NCBI RefSeq assembly: GCF_003387155.1
Contig: NZ_QUMT01000003.1
Span: forward strand, 558,001-622,000
Direction: 5' to 3'
DNA from: Roseateles depolymerans
GTDB taxonomy: Bacteria > Pseudomonadota > Gammaproteobacteria > Burkholderiales > Burkholderiaceae_C
Length of the DNA: 64,000 nt
Part shown: positions 1 to 7,795 of the stretch, in pieces
Layout of the letters: every line of letters begins with the position of its first letter
How positions within the stretch are numbered: position 1 is the first letter of the stretch
Translations under genes and position numbers: made by a program
The notes under the pieces: generated by a model
Databases searched by the model: none
The model's input: only the letters and a program-made list of their open reading frames with translations
What the model was told of the DNA's origin: nothing

Positions 1-1847
1 GCGATGGCTATACCCAGATCTTGCTCAATGGTGCGAGGGCGCCCCGTGGCTTCAGCATAGACACTCTGTCCGTTGACGCGATCGAGCGAGTCGAAATCTC
101 ACGCACGACCAGCGCCGAGACCAGCGCGCGGGGCATTGCGGGCACCATCAACATCATCCTGAAGAGAACCTCGAACAACCGGGAAACGGCCACACTCAAA
201 AGCTCTGTGTCCGGCGGATGGGTGGACGGCCACTCGATTGACGGGTCGTACTCTTTCGCCAACGAGTCCGGCAGCATCGCGCTGCAGGCATCGGAACGCC
301 GCACCGATGTGATGCGTTCCACTCGCAGCGCGCTGGTGGACCAGTTGCCCGGTGCCGCAGCCATTCGCAGCCAGGAAGTGGCGCGCGGTCCGGCCACCAC
401 GCATGAGCAGAGTCTGGCACCCAAGGCCGAATGGCGGGACGAGCGACGCTCGGCGACGCTCGAAGGACTCTACCAACGCTCCCACCAGCAACGGCACACC
501 ACGCTGACGCGCTGGGACAGCGCTCTTCCGGACGGCGGCAGCCCGGTGAGCGGTGCCACCGACAGCCGCATCAACCGCGAAACCTGGTCAGCCTCGGCCC
601 TTTACCGCCAAGACGACTGGTTGACCGACCATGTGCTCGACGCACGGCTCACCGCGGGTTCCAGCCGCCGCCTGTCGGAGGGCACAGTCGTTGATGAGAC
701 GGCTGCCCCAGAAGACCGGGATCGCGCCGTCCGATATCCCTCTCTCGACCGCACCTTCGGTGTTCGCCTGCGAACGCAGAGCCGTGCCGACGCCCCAAGC
801 CGTCTGACCTTGGGATTGCAGTACGACCGCCTGCATCGCTCCGAGCAGCAGACGATCCTTGCGGGCACCCGCACCGATGATGACTACGGGATCGAGAACA
901 CAGACCTCGCTCTCTTTGCCAGTTGGACCCACCGGTTGGCTGGCGGTGACGAACTGCAGGCGGGATTGCGGCAAGAGCGGATCTCCTTCGCTTATGAAGA
1001 GAATCAGAGCGCCGCGATGCGCCGTCGCTTCGCCTACTGGATTCCGCAGGCGGCATGGCAACGCAAACTCGCCGAAGGTGGACCCACCATCAACCTGGCC
1101 CTGACCCGCTCGATCCGCCTGCCGGACGAAGCCGACTTTTCCAGCCGCACTTACCTGGCGGTTTTCAATGGCCCTGCCAGTCCCGACCAGCGCGGCAATC
1201 CGACGCTTCGACCAGAAACGGCGGGCGCGATTGAACTCGGACTTGCGCTACCCAAAGGCGCACCTTTCGAACTCAAGGGCTCCTTGGCGTACAAGCATCT
1301 CGACCATGTGATCGTCCAGGAGCTGCTGTATGACGAAAGCTGGGTATCGCGACCCCGCAATGCTGGCAAGGGCCGGCTGTGGACGTCCAGTGTGAGCCTG
1401 CGCCATCCCTTTCAGCAGCAGGCGTCGCCAGGTCTCAAGGGCAGCGGTTCGTTGTCACTGAGCACGAATGGCTCGTCGGTGGCATTGCCCGATGGCACCC
1501 GCTCCCGGCTGCCCAATGCAGCGCCTTACCAAATCAGCATCGGCGGGGACCTTCAAGGCGGCAATACCTGGCCATGGTCGGCCGGCCTTCAATGGACCTA
1601 TCGCGCTCCCACCCACTATCGCCTGCTGGGCGGCGCCAGCATGAGCACTGGCAGTCGCCGCACGCTCGACCTCTACGGCTCAACGCGTCTGGCCAAGACA
1701 CTGACTGCAAGGATGACACTGGCCAACGTGGCACAACGTGCACAGCAACGCAGCTATGTCTTCGATCAGGGCGGGCGCTTGGCCGAATCCACTTCCCGCA
1801 TCCGCGACGGCGCAACCGTTCGCCTGGCGCTGGAATGGTCGATGTAG
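1..1847 (+). CDS. TonB-dependent outer-membrane receptor, 5' end outside window
   Basis: The reading frame is open from the first bases and about 615 residues are visible. The first 60 visible residues are the end of a plug domain, with an LLNG motif, an 'AIERVEI' segment and an 'IAGTINI' glycine turn, all typical of TonB receptor plugs. The rest is a long barrel region rich in alternating aromatic and polar residues, with an 'RPE' strand near the middle as in siderophore receptors. The signal peptide and TonB box lie upstream of the window. The last residue is Met after Trp-Ser rather than the usual Phe. It lies on the same strand 81 bases before the phosphonate genes and shares their lower GC, so it may belong to that island, either for product uptake or as an unrelated neighbour. 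The ligand cannot be told from sequence. Confidence 0.85.
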   Translation, partial: DGYTQILLNGARAPRGFSIDTLSVDAIERVEISRTTSAETSARGIAGTINIILKRTSNNRETATLKSSVSGGWVDGHSIDGSYSFANESGSIALQASERRTDVMRSTRSALVDQLPGAAAIRSQEVARGPATTHEQSLAPKAEWRDERRSATLEGLYQRSHQQRHTTLTRWDSALPDGGSPVSGATDSRINRETWSASALYRQDDWLTDHVLDARLTAGSSRRLSEGTVVDETAAPEDRDRAVRYPSLDRTFGVRLRTQSRADAPSRLTLGLQYDRLHRSEQQTILAGTRTDDDYGIENTDLALFASWTHRLAGGDELQAGLRQERISFAYEENQSAAMRRRFAYWIPQAAWQRKLAEGGPTINLALTRSIRLPDEADFSSRTYLAVFNGPASPDQRGNPTLRPETAGAIELGLALPKGAPFELKGSLAYKHLDHVIVQELLYDESWVSRPRNAGKGRLWTSSVSLRHPFQQQASPGLKGSGSLSLSTNGSSVALPDGTRSRLPNAAPYQISIGGDLQGGNTWPWSAGLQWTYRAPTHYRLLGGASMSTGSRRTLDLYGSTRLAKTLTARMTLANVAQRAQQRSYVFDQGGRLAESTSRIRDGATVRLALEWSM

Positions 1848-1928
1848 TGCGCTGAGTACGCACTGCACTTCCTGACGGTCTTCACACCGCTTTTCACCCA
1901 CCTGTCTCTTACACGCGATAGCAACGCC

Positions 1929-2843
1929 ATGAACCACCGCTGGATCCGCACCCCTGATTGGAGTCAACTGACACACGACCCGCAGAAGCACCGCCATTAC
2001 CCCTCGGAGTTCGAATTCAGGCTGCTTTGGGAAGACCTCGAGCAAACATTCGGCATCAATGCCGAGTCCAGTCTGTTGGATTACACCGTGCTGGTGCTCA
2101 AGCCCGAATGTTTTCGGCGGAAGGTCTCCAAGCAAGTGCTTGACTACATTGTCGAAAACGGCTTCACCCTGGTCGATCTGGACATTCGGCACATCACGCC
2201 GGCTGAGGAAAACTACATTTGGCGTTATCAGTGGAACACCGCGACGGTGGACCGCTTGCGACTGCTGACGATCAAGAACCACGGCGAAGCCAGCGCCATC
2301 CTGCTCCTGAGGCGGCCAGCGTCGGCACACGCTGGGGTGCCGGCGAGCGTCCATCTGGCGTCCATCAAAGGATCTTCGGCTTACCTGGAACGACGACAGG
2401 CCACCGACATCCGCACGATTCTGGAGATCCCGAATCGTGCGCTCACTTTCATCCACTGCCCGGATGAGCCAGCCGACCTTCTTCGCGAAGCCATCACCCT
2501 GTTCCCAAAAACCGACCGCCTGATCGATCGACTTCGCGAGGGCGTCGATGCAACTGGGCACATATTCGACCGTGTCATGAGCCATGAACTCAGCATTGCT
2601 CCGCACGGTGTCAGGTTTTCCGAAGTTGCGGAGCGTCGAGGACTCTCAACCCACACCGCCGACAAGCGGCCCCTCGACGACATCCGCTCTGCGTTCGGTC
2701 CCATTGACCAGGAGACCGATCGCTGGGACTTCGTCACGTATGCGGCCGAGCTCATCCGGCACGACCGCTTGGACGAAGGTCCCGCCATCTCCACCCGCTT
2801 CTTGCCTCAGATCCTGGCAAGTTGGTCAAGCGAACCGCGCTGA
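1929..2843 (+). CDS. Nucleoside-diphosphate-kinase-like protein of the phosphonate operon
   Basis: This is a 304-residue protein. Residues about 50-193 follow the NDP kinase fold: 'YTVLVLKPE' (Lys58, matching the phosphate-binding Lys), 'AEENYIWRY' (Tyr96), 'TDIRTIL' (Arg162) and 'FIHCPDEP', where His176 aligns with the phosphorylated His of the family's N-x-x-H-G-S-D-S motif. Only His and the acidic/Pro pattern of that motif survive, so ordinary housekeeping NDP kinase activity is doubtful. An N-terminal extension of about 48 residues and a C-terminal domain of about 110 residues are not recognised; classical NDP kinases have about 140 residues in total. It lies 27 bases before the PEP mutase gene, so co-transcription is likely. 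Possible roles are phosphoryl or nucleotidyl transfer to a phosphonate intermediate, or nucleotide binding without catalysis. The fold assignment is by eye. Confidence 0.6.
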   Translation: MNHRWIRTPDWSQLTHDPQKHRHYPSEFEFRLLWEDLEQTFGINAESSLLDYTVLVLKPECFRRKVSKQVLDYIVENGFTLVDLDIRHITPAEENYIWRYQWNTATVDRLRLLTIKNHGEASAILLLRRPASAHAGVPASVHLASIKGSSAYLERRQATDIRTILEIPNRALTFIHCPDEPADLLREAITLFPKTDRLIDRLREGVDATGHIFDRVMSHELSIAPHGVRFSEVAERRGLSTHTADKRPLDDIRSAFGPIDQETDRWDFVTYAAELIRHDRLDEGPAISTRFLPQILASWSSEPR

Positions 2844-2870
2844 GACGCGGCATCAAAAGGGAGTTTGAAA

Positions 2871-3722
2871 ATGACAGAACGATTGAATCTGAGCATCTCG
2901 AGCTTTGACGTTGCCATGGAGATGCACAACCCGCTGTCGGCCATCGTGGCCCAGGAAGCAGGTTTCCCGGCACTCTGGGCCTCGGGGCTCACATTCGCCA
3001 GTGCGATGGGCTGCCGGGACCGCAATGAGGTGTCGTGGACACAGTCGCTGCACAACCTGATCGACGTCGTGCAAGTGGCGCGTCGGCCCATCTTGTTCGA
3101 CTGTGACTCAGGCCATGGGGACTTCAACAACTTCCGGCATGTGGTGCGACGCATCGAACAGATTGGGGTCTCGGGCGTCGTGCTTGAAGACAAACTGTTC
3201 CCGAAGTCCAACTCATTCGTCGAGGGCGACCAGACCCTGGTGAGTGTGCGTGAGCAAGTGGGCAAGCTGCGCGCAGGGCTCGACGCGCGCAAGAGCGAGC
3301 ATTTTTTGATCGTCGCCCGTAACGAGACGATGATTTCTGGCGGCACGGTGGCGGAATCGCTGGACCGCTGCCATGCCTATGTGGAGGCCGGCGCCGACGC
3401 CGTATTCATCCACTCGAAGCGCCGCGATCCGGAGCAGATCTTCGATTTCCTCAGTCAGTGGAAGCGCCGGGCTCCGGTCGTGATTGCGCCCACCACCTAC
3501 GACGACGTGCATTTCGACGAGTTCGCCCATGCCGGTGTCAATCTGGTGCTGTGCGCCAACCACAGTCTGCGCGCCTCGGTGCGCGCCATGGAGCAGGTTT
3601 GCCAGCAGATTCTGCAGACGCGCCGGCTGAGTGCTGTGCGCGAAATGGTCTGCTCGATGGACGGCCTCTTTTCGATGCTCGACTACCAGAAGCTGGCGCA
3701 GGACGAACTCCATTACGGCTGA
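2871..3722 (+). CDS. pepM: Phosphoenolpyruvate phosphomutase (C-P bond formation)
   Basis: This 283-residue enzyme of the isocitrate lyase/PEP mutase superfamily rearranges PEP to phosphonopyruvate, the entry step of nearly all known phosphonate biosynthesis. The mutase signature EDK-x5-NS is exact ('EDKLFPKSNS', residues 106-115), which separates true mutases from phosphonopyruvate hydrolases and lyases. Other active-site elements are 'WASGL' (36-40), the Mg-binding 'DCDSGHG' (77-83), 'IVARNE' and 'ANHSLRASV'. The length matches characterised mutases (about 290). The ATG at 2871 was chosen because AAAGGGAG lies seven bases before it; an in-frame TTG two codons upstream overlaps that spacer. 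The mutase equilibrium favours PEP strongly, so a driving enzyme is needed. No decarboxylase is present, and the aminotransferase two genes downstream is the likely partner. Confidence 0.95.
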   Translation: MTERLNLSISSFDVAMEMHNPLSAIVAQEAGFPALWASGLTFASAMGCRDRNEVSWTQSLHNLIDVVQVARRPILFDCDSGHGDFNNFRHVVRRIEQIGVSGVVLEDKLFPKSNSFVEGDQTLVSVREQVGKLRAGLDARKSEHFLIVARNETMISGGTVAESLDRCHAYVEAGADAVFIHSKRRDPEQIFDFLSQWKRRAPVVIAPTTYDDVHFDEFAHAGVNLVLCANHSLRASVRAMEQVCQQILQTRRLSAVREMVCSMDGLFSMLDYQKLAQDELHYG

Positions 3723-3768
3723 ATACGTCTGTATGCCACCAACCTACATCAGCACAAGAGGATGAGCC

Positions 3769-4599
3769 ATGAGTGAACCCGCAGCGACTTTCTTCGAGTA
3801 TGTGAGCAAGGCCTTGAGTGAGGTCCCAGATCAGCGCCTTACGGCGGCGCTGATCTCAGGCTTTGAGAACAATCTCGACTCCCTCCGCAACTATGCCGAA
3901 ACCTACCAGCACATCACCTCGTCGAAATGGTCGGCAGATTCTCTAAGCACCTTCTTCTGCGGATGGCGCAGTCCGGACGGCGCTGCACATGCGGTGTCCA
4001 GCATCGCCGTACGACTCCTTCAGGAAGCGGCGCTCCTGCCTCGCGATGAGGACAAGCTCAAGCTGATGCAGGCGGCACGCCATTGCGGCGAAATCATTGT
4101 TGAAGACATCGGACTGGGCGAGCTGCATGGTCATCCCCACCATTCGAAGCTCTATCACCGCCTCGCTTCGGCCGTCTGCGGATCTGATGCGTGGCGGCTT
4201 CAGGACCGATTCCTGAACCCGATCACCAAGGAGTTCTCGACCTGGGTGGGCCAGAAGAGACCGTTGGCCCCGCAACTGATTGAAGCCATCGAGATGATGA
4301 TCATGACCGAGCTGTTCAACACCGGCGAATACAACATGATGACGCCGATGTGGAAGGCGTGGCTGCGTAAGCACTACGGCTACTCAGCCAGCGAGGTCAA
4401 TCATGTGGCCTCTTTCCTGAGCGTCCATTGCGGCAGCGTCGAGGCGCGACATTTCACTCACGCAACCGAAGTCCTGGCACTCTATGCCGACGCGACCGGT
4501 GAGGCCATCGATTATGGGCGCATCGCTGGCCTGTCGGCCGAGTATGTCGACCGCGCCTGCACCCATGCGCGCAAGATGGCTTCAGTGCTGACACATTGA
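3769..4599 (+). CDS. Haem-oxygenase-like putative metal-dependent oxidase (HDO/TenA fold)
   Basis: This 276-residue, nearly all-helical protein resembles the iron-containing redox enzymes of the haem-oxygenase-like fold. The first ligand helix shows 'VEDIGLGELHGHPHHSKLY' (111-129), matching the family pattern E-x-G-x-G ... H-x-x-L-F/Y, with Glu112 and His125 as candidate ligands. A second helix carries Glu181 and Glu187. The third reads H220-x4-E225-x2-H228-x2-H231, which does not fit the usual H-x3-D/E-x2-H exactly, so the ligand set is uncertain. Relatives (UndA, BesC, SznF, CADD) cleave C-C bonds, decarboxylate or N-oxygenate amino acids using O2. In this operon an amino-phosphonate substrate is plausible but inferred. 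It starts 46 bases after pepM with a GAGGATG ribosome site, and its stop is nine bases before the aminotransferase ATG. Confidence 0.65.
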   Translation: MSEPAATFFEYVSKALSEVPDQRLTAALISGFENNLDSLRNYAETYQHITSSKWSADSLSTFFCGWRSPDGAAHAVSSIAVRLLQEAALLPRDEDKLKLMQAARHCGEIIVEDIGLGELHGHPHHSKLYHRLASAVCGSDAWRLQDRFLNPITKEFSTWVGQKRPLAPQLIEAIEMMIMTELFNTGEYNMMTPMWKAWLRKHYGYSASEVNHVASFLSVHCGSVEARHFTHATEVLALYADATGEAIDYGRIAGLSAEYVDRACTHARKMASVLTH

Positions 4600-4607
4600 G
4601 TGCGTTC

Positions 4608-5816
4608 ATGATCGAATTTTCCAATGCACTTGCTGAGCGCATGCGGCTCGTCACCGCACCGGGCACGTCGAGCATGCGCTCCAAGGCCAATGCGCTGCGG
4701 GCCCAGGGCATCGAGGTGGTGAACTTCGCGGCTGGGGAGCTGTTTTTTGACGCCAGTGAGGGCATGCGGCGTCATGCGGTGGCCGCCGTCAATGGGCGCC
4801 GCAATCGCTATACCCCGCCACTGGGCATGCCCGAGCTTCGCGAGCGACTTGCCGAACATCTGAGCCTACGTCTGGGGGTCCGCTATGCGCCAGACGAGGT
4901 GGCGGTCACCTGCGGCGCCAAACAGGCGCTCTTCAATACGGCCCTGATCCTGCTCAATCCGGGCGACGAGGTGCTGATTCCGGCGCCCTACTGGGAGACC
5001 TTTCCAACGCAGATCCAGCTGGCTGGCGGGGTACCGGTGATCGTTGATACGACGCGCAGTGGCTTCCGCCCTCGGGTGGAAGACCTGCACGCCGCTTTGA
5101 CGGACCGCACTCGAATGATTGTGCTCAACACGCCGAATAATCCGACCGGCGTTGTTTATGACGAATCGCTGTTGCGCGACATTGGAGAATTCGCTCGCAG
5201 GCACGGGCTTTGGATCGTGTTCGACGAGTGTTATGGAGAGCTCGTACGGGAGGGGCACGTGCATCACAACGTGGTCTCCCTCTGTCCGGAACTCAAGGCG
5301 CAGACCATCGTGGTCAATTCGTTCTCGAAGAGCCACGCAGTGACCGGATGGCGCGTCGGCTATGCGGCCGGTCCGCGGCAAGTCATCGGGGCCATGCACA
5401 ATCTGCAGGGACACACGACGTCTAATCCTTCCACGCTCTCCCAATATGCGGCACATGGGGTGATGGAGGACGGCGATCCGAGCTTTCTTCACACGGTGAA
5501 CACTTTCCTGGAAGACCAGGCTCGAATTGCACGAGAGATTGTCGGCGAAGTCCGCAGCATTTCCGTCGCACCTGCCGAAGGCGCTTTTTATCTTTATCTG
5601 CGGGTGGCCAGTCGGCTCGGCGGTCGGTATGGCGGACGCCCTATCGAGACGATCGATGCGCTCGCGGAATTGCTTCTGGGAGAAGCCCATAGCGCCGTGG
5701 TGCCGGGCAGCGCCTTCGGTGATCCCTGCGGCCTGCGCATTTCTTACGCCGTTGAGACGAGCGCATTGACGCAGGGGCTTCTGAAGATTCGTGACGTTTT
5801 GAACGCGATCGACTGA
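4608..5816 (+). CDS. PLP-dependent class I/II aminotransferase, probable phosphonopyruvate transaminase
   Basis: This 402-residue fold-type I aminotransferase of the aspartate aminotransferase subgroup shows 'TPPLGMPELR' (69-78), 'APYWETF' (126-132), 'NTPNNPTG' (174-181), 'FDECYGE' (Asp206) and 'NSFSKSHAVTGWRVGY', with Lys241 as the PLP Schiff-base lysine. A C-terminal 'GLRISYA' Arg matches the substrate alpha-carboxylate Arg. In the PEP mutase operon the simplest role is to convert phosphonopyruvate to phosphonoalanine, which would also pull the unfavourable mutase reaction forward. The substrate is inferred from context only. The start is uncertain: ATG at 4608 is used here, but an in-frame TTG at 4596 overlaps the preceding stop in a TTGA arrangement, and neither has a strong ribosome site. 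Confidence 0.85.
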   Translation: MIEFSNALAERMRLVTAPGTSSMRSKANALRAQGIEVVNFAAGELFFDASEGMRRHAVAAVNGRRNRYTPPLGMPELRERLAEHLSLRLGVRYAPDEVAVTCGAKQALFNTALILLNPGDEVLIPAPYWETFPTQIQLAGGVPVIVDTTRSGFRPRVEDLHAALTDRTRMIVLNTPNNPTGVVYDESLLRDIGEFARRHGLWIVFDECYGELVREGHVHHNVVSLCPELKAQTIVVNSFSKSHAVTGWRVGYAAGPRQVIGAMHNLQGHTTSNPSTLSQYAAHGVMEDGDPSFLHTVNTFLEDQARIAREIVGEVRSISVAPAEGAFYLYLRVASRLGGRYGGRPIETIDALAELLLGEAHSAVVPGSAFGDPCGLRISYAVETSALTQGLLKIRDVLNAID

Positions 5817-5848
5817 TACTCCCGACCTGATTCTAATGACCCGGAGCC

Positions 5849-7255
5849 ATGACCATGACTGATGTACGCACGGAAACCGATTCGTTCGGCCCCATCAACG
5901 TCCCAAGCGACCGTTACTGGGGTGCACAGACCCAGCGTTCACTGACCAACTTCGAGATCGGCGCTGACCGTTTCCGCTGGAAATTCCCTGTGATCCGCTC
6001 CCTGGCGATCCTGAAAAAGGCCGCCGCGCAGGCGAATGCCGAGCTTGGTCAGCTGCCGAGCGAACTTGCCGAGGCCATCGTCAAAGCCGCGGACGAGGTG
6101 ATCGCCGGAACGTGGACCGATCACTTTCCGCTGGTCGTGTTCCAGACGGGCTCGGGCACACAGTCCAATATGAATGCCAACGAAGTGATCGCCAATCGGG
6201 CGAGCGAGCTCCTCGGCGGCGTTCTGGGAAGCAAACGACCGGTTCATCCGAATGACCATGTCAACTGCGGCCAAAGCTCCAACGACACCTTCCCGACTGC
6301 GATGCACATCGCCGTGGTCGCGCAACTGGAGGACCAGTTGCTGCCCAAGGTCCTGCAGCTGCGCGACACGCTCCACCAGAAAGCGCAATCTTTTGAGACG
6401 ATTGTGAAGACCGGGCGGACCCATCTGCAGGACGCCACGCCCATCACGCTCGGCCAGGAGATCGGCGCGTGGGTCGCGCAGCTTGATTACGCGCTCAGCA
6501 CCGTGCGCGCCAGCATGCCAGCGCTTTTCGATCTGGCGATCGGCGGCACAGCCGTGGGCACAGGGCTCAACGCTCATCCGCAGTTCGGTGACTTGTGCGC
6601 CAAATACATCGCGGCACAAACCAAGCATCCGTTCCGCTCGGCCGCCAACAAGTTCTTCGCGTTGTCGGCCCATGACGCGCTGGTCACGACGTCGGCAAGC
6701 CTGCGGACGCTGGCTGGCGCACTGCTCAAAATCGCCAACGACGTGCGCTGGCTCGCCAGCGGGCCGCGCTGCGGCATTGGAGAAATCCGGATTCCGGAGA
6801 ACGAGCCGGGCTCGTCCATCATGCCGGGCAAGGTGAATCCGACACAGTGCGAAGCCCTGTCAATGGTGTGCGTGCAGGTATTCGGCAATGACGCCGCAAC
6901 CGCCTTCGCTGGCAGCCAGGGCAACTTCCAGCTCAATGTCTACAAGCCGGTCATGGTGCATAACGTGCTAGAGAGCATCGACCTGATTGGTGACGCCTGT
7001 GTGTCCTTTGACCTGCACTGCGCCCGTGGCATTGAACCGGACCTTGCAGTGATTGAGCGCAATCTCGAAAAGAACCTGATGCTGGTCACCGCGCTGAATC
7101 GGCACATCGGCTACGACCATGCTGCGAAGATTGCCAAGACGGCGCACCAGCAGGGTAAGACCCTGCGTGAGACGGCGATTGAGTTGGGGCTGACGACCGC
7201 GGAAGAGTTTGACCGCTGGGTGGTGCCGGCACAGATGACGTACCCGACCGCCTGA
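5849..7255 (+). CDS. fumC: Class II fumarase, last gene of the phosphonate operon
   Basis: This 468-residue protein matches E. coli FumC along its full length. It shows '[10 protein letters not shown]' (100-109), the B-site 'HPND' (133-136), 'QSSND' (142-146), 'GRTHLQDA' with His192, and the superfamily signature '[11 protein letters not shown]' with catalytic Ser322. It should interconvert fumarate and malate. It starts 32 bases after the aminotransferase with CCGGAG before the ATG. Its presence in a phosphonate operon is unusual. It may act on a phosphonate analogue of fumarate or malate, serve as a nitro- or amino-eliminating lyase like other superfamily members, supply oxaloacetate-derived donors, or be an ordinary fumarase carried along. 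All the usual catalytic residues are kept, which favours genuine fumarase chemistry. The DNA directly after its stop is a truncated gene, marking the island edge. Confidence 0.9.
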   Translation: MTMTDVRTETDSFGPINVPSDRYWGAQTQRSLTNFEIGADRFRWKFPVIRSLAILKKAAAQANAELGQLPSELAEAIVKAADEVIAGTWTDHFPLVVFQTGSGTQSNMNANEVIANRASELLGGVLGSKRPVHPNDHVNCGQSSNDTFPTAMHIAVVAQLEDQLLPKVLQLRDTLHQKAQSFETIVKTGRTHLQDATPITLGQEIGAWVAQLDYALSTVRASMPALFDLAIGGTAVGTGLNAHPQFGDLCAKYIAAQTKHPFRSAANKFFALSAHDALVTTSASLRTLAGALLKIANDVRWLASGPRCGIGEIRIPENEPGSSIMPGKVNPTQCEALSMVCVQVFGNDAATAFAGSQGNFQLNVYKPVMVHNVLESIDLIGDACVSFDLHCARGIEPDLAVIERNLEKNLMLVTALNRHIGYDHAAKIAKTAHQQGKTLRETAIELGLTTAEEFDRWVVPAQMTYPTA

Positions 7256-7416
7256 CGCGAAAGGCGCAAGGCCCCCGCGGCCAACGCAGCCAAGGCAGCC
7301 ACTGGCGCCATAGCGGCGGCGACATACCCTGCGCTGCTCGGCCCCCACGCCGCAATAGCCAGACCGCCCACCACCGCCCCCAATCCAATGCCCGCGTTCG
7401 CAGCCGACACGGTCAA
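7256..7416 (-). pseudogene. Remnant of an MFS transporter C-terminus
   Basis: Read from 7416 downward, about 54 codons encode 'SAANAGIGLGAVVGG' followed by a hydrophobic helix ending 'AAGALRLSR'. This is the typical last pair of transmembrane helices of a DHA1-type major facilitator protein. The frame then runs without a stop into the antisense of fumC, so the natural end of the gene has been lost. The upstream part is also missing and abuts a LysR fragment at 7418. It is a double-truncated remnant, not a functional gene. Confidence 0.6.
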
Positions 7417-7417
7417 G

Positions 7418-7531
7418 GTCCCTCACACGGAGGGACTGCCGCTGCATTTGATCTGGCAAAGGAGCCGCCAATGGCTGCCCAAGGTGGACGGCTTGCTTGC
7501 GCATCTCGGTCGAACGCTTCAGATGCTCTGA
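7418..7531 (+). pseudogene. Remnant of a LysR regulator C-terminus
   Basis: Thirty-seven codons ending in TGA encode 'GLPLHLIWQRSRQWLPKV' and then 'DGLLAHLGRTLQ'. This matches the last strand and helix of the effector domain of LysR-type regulators, where 'L.W...R..P.VRAF.DFL' is typical. No upstream portion exists: the preceding DNA belongs to the MFS remnant on the other strand. The LysR N-terminal piece at 7796 lies downstream, so the two are not simply halves of one interrupted gene in order. Confidence 0.5.
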
Positions 7532-7710
7532 AGAATGCGCCGCCCCCGCTCCACCTGCCGGAAGGTCTCATCGTCTTTCCAGGCAACGTCCAGGAAAACC
7601 CGGGTGGATTCCAGGAAGTTTCCGTCCACGTCAAACGTTCGGCTCACGCCGTGCCATTGCCCCATGAAGGCGTCGAATGGGCGTTCCTGATTTGATTGCA
7701 TTGCTTGCAT
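7519..7710 (-). pseudogene. Truncated small lipocalin-like protein (DUF3598-type start)
   Basis: The 63-codon frame begins with an ATG at 7710 and contains 'FDAFMGQWHGVSRTFD' followed by 'GNFLESTR'. This resembles the opening strands of lipocalin-like proteins such as DUF3598 or DUF1579, which are normally two to three times longer. After 'FRQVE' the frame runs into the LysR C-terminal remnant and stops, so the 3' part seems to have been lost. A TAGAC-TT-GTCTA palindrome lies 31 bases upstream. The family call is tentative. Confidence 0.4.
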
Positions 7711-7740
7711 CGATATCTCTCCTGTGTTGCTTGGGGTGTG

Positions 7741-7752
7741 TAGACTTGTCTA
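7741..7752. promoter_or_regulatory. Palindrome TAGACTTGTCTA, TetR-type operator candidate
   Basis: This is a perfect 12-base inverted repeat (TAGAC-TT-GTCTA) between the divergent lipocalin-like start (7710) and the LysR start (7796). TAGAC-NN-GTCTA is the pattern of NemR-like and other TetR-family operators. No TetR gene is present here, so it is probably a relic of the lost locus. Confidence 0.4.
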
Positions 7753-7795
7753 GGGGCACCAATCGATTCAAAGAAGGAGCGACCGCGTACCTGCC

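Noticed and set aside
6240-6280. [14 protein letters not shown] in FumC, with Cys-Gly where E. coli has Lys-Ser, as a sign of altered catalysis
   Set aside because: The catalytic and B-site residues (HPND, Asn, Gln, SSN) are all kept and I expect this position to vary among bacterial fumarases, so it is not good evidence for a new reaction.
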